64,000 nucleotides of DNA from assembly GCA_030323885.1 (NCBI GenBank), contig CM059194.1:28058363-28122362 (forward strand). Reading direction: 5' to 3'. The translations under genes and the position numbers were made by a program. The notes beneath the pieces were generated by a model. It saw only the letters and a list, made by a program, of their open reading frames with translations. It searched no databases and was not told the origin of the DNA. This document shows, piece after piece, positions 46,501 to 55,500 of the stretch (its first letter is position 1; every line of letters starts with the position of its first letter). The stretch comes from Branchipolynoe longqiensis. Taxonomy: Eukaryota > Annelida > Polychaeta > Phyllodocida > Polynoidae.

Positions 46501-49500
46501 ACTTAGCGAGACCATCTCGCGTCAAATGAATTCCTCGCTTTCCCATTCCATCTGAAAAGTTTCAGAGGAAGCCATGTAAGAACATAGGTATTCATATCAG
46601 CTGGTCCTTCAGAAAGAAATGAAAATCCGACCTAGTGTGTAAACACGCCAAGTCACAGCTTCAGCTTACACATCAAAAGGGGGTGTTGCCCCCCCCCCCC
46701 CCTCCCAGTCCAACCATTCACTATACACCCCATATTTTACTCACTTTAAACCTATAATCAAATGCCTTCTGATAACCAAACTTGGTAGGATTCTTTTCCT
46801 ACATTTGTTTTGAATTGCAGATTGTTGTGTAATATGGGTTCATGCAAAAGGTTGGTCACTAGATTCAAGAGCATTCAAAAACATTTTCAGTGAGACATGC
46901 AAAAAATACCTATAGAAACTAAATCTCAAAATAAACAAAACTGCATATACTGATGTTATGGGAGTGAACAGAAGGCAGCACAGAGGACTGAATGTTCCAT
47001 CCTGATGCATTGGCCACAGCTGCCAATGTCCAGCATCTGACAACCAAAGTTCTGCTTGATTTCAGTTTGCAGCTGCTTGTTCAATGCCATCTTGTTCGAT
47101 TTAAGAACACTCAAGGACATACAGCCAAATTGAAGAACATTTGAGGATACTCGAACCAAAAATGTAAATTAAAGAACTTTCAAGACCTTCAGCAACACGT
47201 GCGAACCCTGGGTGTAATTGCCATAGCAAATATTTTACCCTAGGTAAAACATCACTTCGTATGTGTTCACTAACTCTCTACTCATCACCCACACCGTCCT
47301 AATTCATGACCTTGGTAACTCCCCAAACGTGTCCGCAAGCACCTTACCTTCATCTAAGAGTGTATGCATACAATAAATCTCTAACCGAAAAAAACAGGAG
47401 GTTACAAACAAGGTACATAAAAAGCAACAATAGTCCATTACTAGCAATGGTAAAATCAAAATACAGTGCATATGATCGCAGTGCAGCTAACATGAGTGCC
47501 AATATTTTGAATAAACTGCCAGCTGCAACACGAAATTCAGAAAACATAGTGTTTAAGAAACTACTAAGAAAAACAGATGATGTTTAAATGAACTAACACA
47601 AAGTATAGTAAAAGCTGGATTTTGGACTGTTTGCAATCTACAAACAGTTACAAGCCAGAAAGCAAGAAACACCAAAATTATTACAAAAACAAAATTCAGA
47701 TTTAAATCAAATTGGATTACTGCTGTCCAGCGGTGAAAACAAGTGTTAACCAGCTTCTAAAAAATGTTATGCTTTCATCGGACGATGCAGCTTTACACCG
47801 CAGGCCGCACTGTAATAATCTAGATGAATGCTTCAGTGTGACCGTGATGGAGCAGCAAAGCAGCCTCTACCTATCTAAGGCATGCAAAAAAGTTTGTTTT
47901 ATTTAATGACGCCTCTAGAGCACATTGATTTCTATCATCGGCTAATGGACGTCAACCATATGGTCATTCTGACATATTTATTTGTGGAGGAAACCTGCTG
48001 CCGCCATATAGGCTACTCTTTCCGATAAGCTGCGACAGATCTTTTATATGCACTTTCCCACAGACAGGACAGCACATACCACAGCCTTTGATGAACCAGT
48101 TGTGGACCACTGGTTGGAACGGAAAATAGCCCATACTGCAAATGGGTGCACTGAGCAGGACTTGAATGGATGACCCAAATCATCACAGGTGGACACGCTA
48201 CTGCCTGAGCTATGTCCCGCTCCCTAAGGTATGCAATGCAACGTCAAATAGCAATACCATGTACAGCAGACAAACTGCTTAACTAACCGGGAGAGTGATT
48301 GTTTGGCGCCTCCTTTGTAGGAGAGTTAACCTCGTCGCTTGTATCATGCCCAGACTCCTCTGCAGACTTTTCCTCTGCAAAGATAATGACAGCAGTGATA
48401 TTTTAGAAATGAGACAGTATCAAATATCAGTCATTTGCCCGAGTGTAATTCCTTTGATTATCTCTGCAGTGGTCTCCCCAGTATTCAGGAAAGGAATGGC
48501 GGGAATGGCGGGAATCGCTAAAAGAGATTGCTGAAATCGGCACAGCTGGTTCCACTTATAGGCAGTACCTCTGTTGTGCAATTTACGCTGCCAACAAATG
48601 ACAGGCTTAATGAAATAAGTCAACTTTCACTGTGGTTATTACATCAATGGCGAATTTAGGCGAAAAAGTGTTGCCCCCACTGGGAGATCAAGACGTCAGC
48701 ACCACGGTCACATTATCCTGACACTGAGCAACCAGTCCTTGCCCTATCCTAATAATGCCGAGTGCCTGGCCAGGAAACAACAAGTATCAATTTTTAAGTC
48801 ACTGGTTTAACTCGACCAGTGTTCGAATCACACAATCTACCAAAATGGGAGACGGACGCTCAACTCATTCGACAATCCCATCTGGTCGTGTAGTTAGTGT
48901 ATTAAAGGATAGGGAAGCTGGTGAACACACATGCATACATGACACAGGAAGTATATTACTGTATGTAAAATAGTTCACTGCAATCTACATTAGAAAAATA
49001 TGCATAGCAAAAATGCTGCCAAGTTTCGTCATCAGGAAGAATGTGGTCATAGATGCAATGTGCGTTTAAAGTATAGGGTATATAGTGAAGGATCGGGCTG
49101 GGAGGGGCACTATCACAAACTTCCGGTGTATAAATTGAAGCTTGTTTTTTGTTGTTTTACATCCTAGCAACATCTAAGGTCATATCAGGGCGGGTACCAA
49201 CTTGTGACAGTGTGCACTCATGGCGACTTTATAGTGCTGTCCCACTGGGAAACCAGGCCGCTGGCACCATGACCTGAAATCCCACTCAGTCACATTATCC
49301 TGACACTGAGCACACCAGTCCTTGCCCTGTCCTAATAATGCCATGCGTCTGGCTAGGAAGCGACAAGTATCAATTTTAAAGTCACTGGTTTGACTCGACC
49401 AGGGTTCGAACCCACAACCCCACGATCTACCAGCACGGGAGACGGATGCTTTAACTCATTCGGCCATCCCATCTGGTTAAAAACTGAAGCTTTTTACATG

Positions 49501-52500
49501 CCGGGCCACAGCTTCATTCGTTCCTGAAGCACCAGTGGACAGTAACTCGGAATACCCATGTTGTACATTTTAAGATACATGGGACAGAAAAGCTTAGACA
49601 CAAGGGAAATGCAAGCAAGTACTGACCCGCCCACTGTTTCTTGAGCTGCGATTGTTCCTGCAGCAGCTGCCTCCTCTTTGCTAAATACTCATTGATGACA
49701 TCATTTTGTGGAGCATCATCCGGCAACTAGCATGGAAATAAATTATAAACATACGAGATAAAATTTGCCAGTTTGGTACAAAGCCATTCATATTCATATA
49801 CTTCTTTGTTTATAATTATATACATTTCAATTTTATATAATGTGTCTTTTCTGTTGTTCAATTTTATATTACATGTCTTTTCTATATACATTTCTATTTT
49901 TATATAGAATGCCTTTTCTGTTGTTAATATGCATTTCAATGTTATGTAACATTACTTTTATTTATATACATTTTAATTGTGTATAACATGCCTTTTCTGT
50001 TGTATATATCATGTCTTTTCTGTTTATATACATTTCAATTTTATATAGCGTGCCTTTTCTGTTGTTTATATTCATTTCAATGTTATATAACATTCCTTTT
50101 ATTGTCTATATATATACATTTAAATTTTATACCACATCGCTTTTCTGTAGCATATATATTATAAACATTTCAATTTGATATCCTAAACAGTTCTAGAAGT
50201 ACTAGCAGGCTATGCTCACATTGCAAATATACGAGTTATTTTAGCTCGCTCTACAAAGAGATGAGGAAACAGATCAGAACAAAAATAATTGCAACATAAA
50301 TTGAGAAATAAAGGACGACTTAATCAAACCAAGTATGTCTTAGTCAATACATCATTACATGCAGATACTGGATTTGTAATAAATCTCATTGAGCTCAAAT
50401 TGCCATGGCAGTTTGTTTGTTGTTTTACGTCCTAGCAACATCTAAGGTCATATCAGGACGGGGCCATGGCAGTTAATTTACTAATTAAATGAACCAAATA
50501 ATTGAAGGTTGGGCATTTTATTTCAAAATTAAAACTTACCGATAGGTTTGGGGCACCTGAAATATACAAAACAGATCAATATTACGTAAAATGACAAATA
50601 TTAATGCCGCTAGTAACCACATAATAACCCAAGATTCAGCTTGAAGACTGTTTAAGTTAACTTCTAATTCTAGTTCAGACCCAAATTAAAAACCATAATA
50701 GAACCCGCCGATTTTTAAAATTTATTTGTTAATGAGTAGTAGCTGCAAATTCCTAAAACCCTGAATAAATCATAGCACACTTTCAGTAAGAACCGACACT
50801 TCCCAGTAATTTAATTTGTCTTCAGCTAAGACTGATCTCGTTTTACTGTTTGTCAAATGTGTGATTTCAGGCGTATGTGACCATGAACCATGATTCAGTG
50901 TTCCTACTCATTTTGACATTATCAAATTCCAGGAATTTCCATTAAAAATTCCTCGACGTTTCCTAAGACGGTTTAGTCGATTCACTGTGTAAGATGTGCG
51001 GGGATAAAAGTGGTCGTCGGTGAAAAATGCGGAAATCAAGCCAAGATTATTAAACCGATTGTGAATTTCCGCTAAGACAGACTCTCCCCCCCCCCCCTTA
51101 AGGCCCTGTCACATTACAGCGTATGGCGGGAGCGTATGGCGGCGTTACGTCATATACGTCGGCATACGCTACTCATACGCCGTCATGTGCCGGCCTATGA
51201 CGGCGTAAGCCGTTGTACGCCGCCACACGCTTTCTCCCGTCCGTCCGTCCAAATTTTTTTGTGCATGCTCAAAAAATCTCGACCTATGGGAGCGTATGGT
51301 TCATACGCTACTCATACGCCGGTGCACGCTCCTCGTACACTAGGGGTGCGCCGGCGTAGGTTACACATACGCTCAACTTGCTTCACCGGCGTATCTCTAG
51401 CGTATGTAGCGTACGCATAGCCTACGAGTTACGTACGGGAGCATACTCCTAGCGTATGCACAGCGTATTCAAAGCGTATGCCATAGGTCTCGACATCGAT
51501 CTTGACTCATACGCTACGCATACGCTACGCATACGCTACGCAACGCATAGGTTCCATATGCCAATCAAAACTGTCAAAAAATGTCACAGTACGCTCTCAT
51601 ACGCTACTCGTACGCTCCACATACGCTAAAAAACACCCGATAGGTCACCAAAGGTCATCATAGGCCGACATTCGCAGGACTTACGTAGGTTTTCAATACG
51701 CCCCCGCCATACGCCGTAATGTGACAGCCCCTTAAGGATTAGCATTGTGAGGGAATCGCAGGAAAAATATCGGAAGTTAGGTTTCAATTATCCTCGTTGT
51801 GACTATATTATCACCCATTCCTAACTCTTTCATATTTTGTTTTTATGTTCTAGTAACATTTTAGGTCATATACGAATGGGATTCAAACTAACCAACTGTT
51901 GTCATATATATCCGGATTCCATGGCATTTTGCACTGCATGGAAGTGTTAAAGTAGGGTTCTGCTCACCGATTTATACCTCCCAAACAAGTTGTAAAATAT
52001 TCTGATAATGATGCATTGGTGGGGGAATACAAATGTTCTATTTGTGAAACAGGTATACATGGCCAGGGGCATAGATGTGTTTATGTAGTTGCTGGTGGTG
52101 CTTGATTGATAGGTAAATAGACATAGTGGTGCTAGTAAGATAGTGTGTAAGGGGCACTTAGAGCCCTACCCACTACCCCCTCCCCCATCTGCTAGTCAGG
52201 ATCACCACAGGCATGCTCAAGGCAGGTGGTGGCCAGGGGAGCCACGCAGCTTGGTGGTGGTGGGCAGATCACTGTAACCATGGGGACCGGGAATGCTTGT
52301 TTCTCATTGGTGGAGCTAGAAATGCTTGTTTCTCATTGGGGTGAGGTGATACACTATACTGGATCCATGTACCATATAAATAATAAACCAGAGAGCTTGA
52401 CTCTCTTCTTTCACTCTTCATTTCTCTTTGCCTGTATTGATTTCACCATAGCCTGCCTACACAACCACAGATTCGAGCCGTGGACTTTAGAAAGTGGTCA

Positions 52501-55500
52501 AGGAACCAGCCATCCCCATTAGGACAGGATATTTGATAGCCGGTGGCATGTGCCTCAACACTCAGTCACATTATCCTGATACTAAGTAAACCAGTCCATA
52601 TCATCTTCTAGTTATGCCGAGTGCCAGGTTAGGTAGCGACAAGTACAAATTTAATAAGTCATTGGATTGACTCGGTCGGGCTTTGAATCCACTATCTCCC
52701 GCACAGGAAGCAAACCAGCACTCTTACCAGTTTGGCCACCCCGTCCAGTGGGTATGTATCAATCATGCATTAGCAATTACAAATACGTCAAGATGACACA
52801 CTCACCATCGTCGTCATCCGTGTCGTCTGCCGAAGCTTGAGATCGACCTTTTTCAAGAAGTATTTGCTGAAATACAATTACAATTATGACTTAGCCATAA
52901 GTAGGAATTCTTTTTTCTTTTTAATAATATGCAATAGTTGATATTGGCACTTGTCCTGAGGGCAGAGATAATGTCTGAAAAATAGCCTGCCCCTGATTTT
53001 TTTCTAGAGTTCAGCTGGGTCACATGATCCAAATACAGCATTCTGATTGGTTTGTCATGTGTTGTTGCTGATATCTACATGAGGTAGGCCATGCGCTTTT
53101 GTTGCGTTTATTCATTTTTAAACTAATAATTGTCAGATATTTGTCACAGGTACTGCACATGTATACATTTAAAAGACACCAGTTTTCTATATGACTTTGG
53201 GACTTTTCATTAATAATTTGTGTTGTTTATTTACTACTTTACTCAGGTCAAAAATCATGCAATTGAAAACCAATAGAGTAACTGTGAGATAATTAGCCTA
53301 TACTCCTGATACATAAACTGTAATAACTTTGCTTCTGCTAGGCCTATTAAGTCCATCTATATGTCAAATTAAAGGGATTAATGTATTTTAACAGAATATA
53401 TTTGTTTTGTACGGCTACCTAGTATTTGGATTTTGTCTGCAAGTCTATCTAGGGAGAGTGGGGAGACTAGTGAAATACTGCCAAATATACATTTAAAAAA
53501 TACAAATAAAAACCGCCCGCCCCTGATTTTATTTCAATAGGACAATCATCAACTATTTTTTATAATTTCCCATACCTATATCAGTCAAGTGCGACTGAGG
53601 TATCAATCATACTAATTAATAGATGGGATCACGGTTCCGACTGTTCATGCGCTGAAAACGGCCTTGGCAGCAAAGCAAATGCAAATGGCCATTGAGTTTG
53701 TCGATACGCATAGGGAAAAACATTGATTTGATTCAAAATGAATAGAAATACATAACAATTTGGCATAAACATGTATGCACACATGCAATATAATGATCTG
53801 ATGAATATAGCTAAGACAAAACTAGCCATAGTTAAACATTTTGAGCTAAGAAACATACAATTCCACACAAAACAATCAGTGATATCCACATCGCCATTAT
53901 TAATTCTTGTTCTAAATATTGAAATGCCAAATGTCTCAACATACACTTGTTTCAGAGAAATATATAACCAATATCTGATTAACCCTACTAATTTTCTAGT
54001 TCTACATATATCATTAACCATAGGATATTATAAAATCATTAATAAAAATAAGTAAAACTGACTCTGGCTATGGCTCTAACACTAATCTGAGTGCCCAGAT
54101 TTGTCTAAATCTAAATGCACATGGCATAAGATGTGCATATTATATTGATGTAAATGCAATGCTTGATAAAAGATTAATATCTTAATTTATTATATATATT
54201 TTTTTAGTTTGTATTTTATGTTTCAAACAAGAGCTGAGATGAGCTGAAACTAGCACATTTCATAGCTGCACCCAGTGTATTAGCATGTGCCATGTGCTTC
54301 TCGCGTGTTTGTTTTGCTCTGACGCATCCAAGAATGCACCGCGCCACTGGAACGGTGAAGTAGTCTATTAAAATGACTATGCTACCAGTATAGGTACACT
54401 CCTATCCGCAAAGTGGCGCCACTATCGTTTAACCATTTTTCCCCCCACCATTTTTTGGACTACATCTGTGACAGTCATTTGAAGGTGAAATTCACAGATA
54501 AGGAGCCAAGAATAGCCATTTTAAGCTACAGAATGTGAATCCTTAGCATTTTTCTTCTTAAAAATGAATACAAAATAAATACATCGTCCGCGAATTGATA
54601 GCAAGGCCCGGAATTGTAGGTCTATATTGATTTAGCATAGTTTTTAGAGTGAGTTCCATCAACATTTTCAACAGTAGGTACCCTCCATAAATTTTGAAAG
54701 GACCCCAAGCATTGACCCAGAGGGGATGGCCAAATGAGTTAGAGCATCCGTCTCCCATGTGGTAGATCGTGGGTTCGAATCCTGGTCGAGTCAAACCAAT
54801 GACTTAAAAATTGATACTTGTCGCTTCCTAGCCAGGCGCTTGGCATTATTAGGATAGGACAAGGAGCAGTGGAATGAGGAAGACCAATCGCCTGCGACTG
54901 AAATTTCCCCTGCTTAAACAACTAATGTACCCCCAAAAAAAAAAAATCATTACAAGTACAATTTCACTGGAAGCAATACGCTTTTTGAATTTTTTTTTAA
55001 TAAGCCAAAATTGACTGAGATATATGTATGTGCATTTGAAAGTTTTTGAATTTAAGATATTTTGTCTTATCTAATGTATGCACCCTCCTTAAATGTTCAA
55101 ACAAAGTGGTCCAAACATTCAAATTATAATTTAACTGGAAACTCCAAAGAATCAAGAGAAATATGCTTTTAGAATTTTTAGATTTTTTTTAAATATTCCA
55201 AAATTTGAGTGAGATATGGATTTGAAAGTATCACTATATGGAGGTTAAACTCCTTAACAAGGCACTTCTCCATTGGTAGAGAGACTCGCAGAAAATCTTC
55301 ACATATCAGATAGGCTTTCAAAACAAATGTATTCTGATAAAAGACTTTAATTTGACATGGATGGACTTAATTCACACCACGGCCATGTTGAAACCAGACC
55401 GAGGCCATGTATGCGTCTGCGAGGCGCCGCTGTATGAAAAATAATGTGAATACTTTTTCGTCGACCAATACCTCTCGAAATCACTTAAATTTGAGGGTAT

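Noticed and set aside
49979..50164. Hydrophobic open frame resembling membrane segments
   Set aside because: It is a product of an AT-rich tandem repeat (TTTTCTGTTGTTTATA units).
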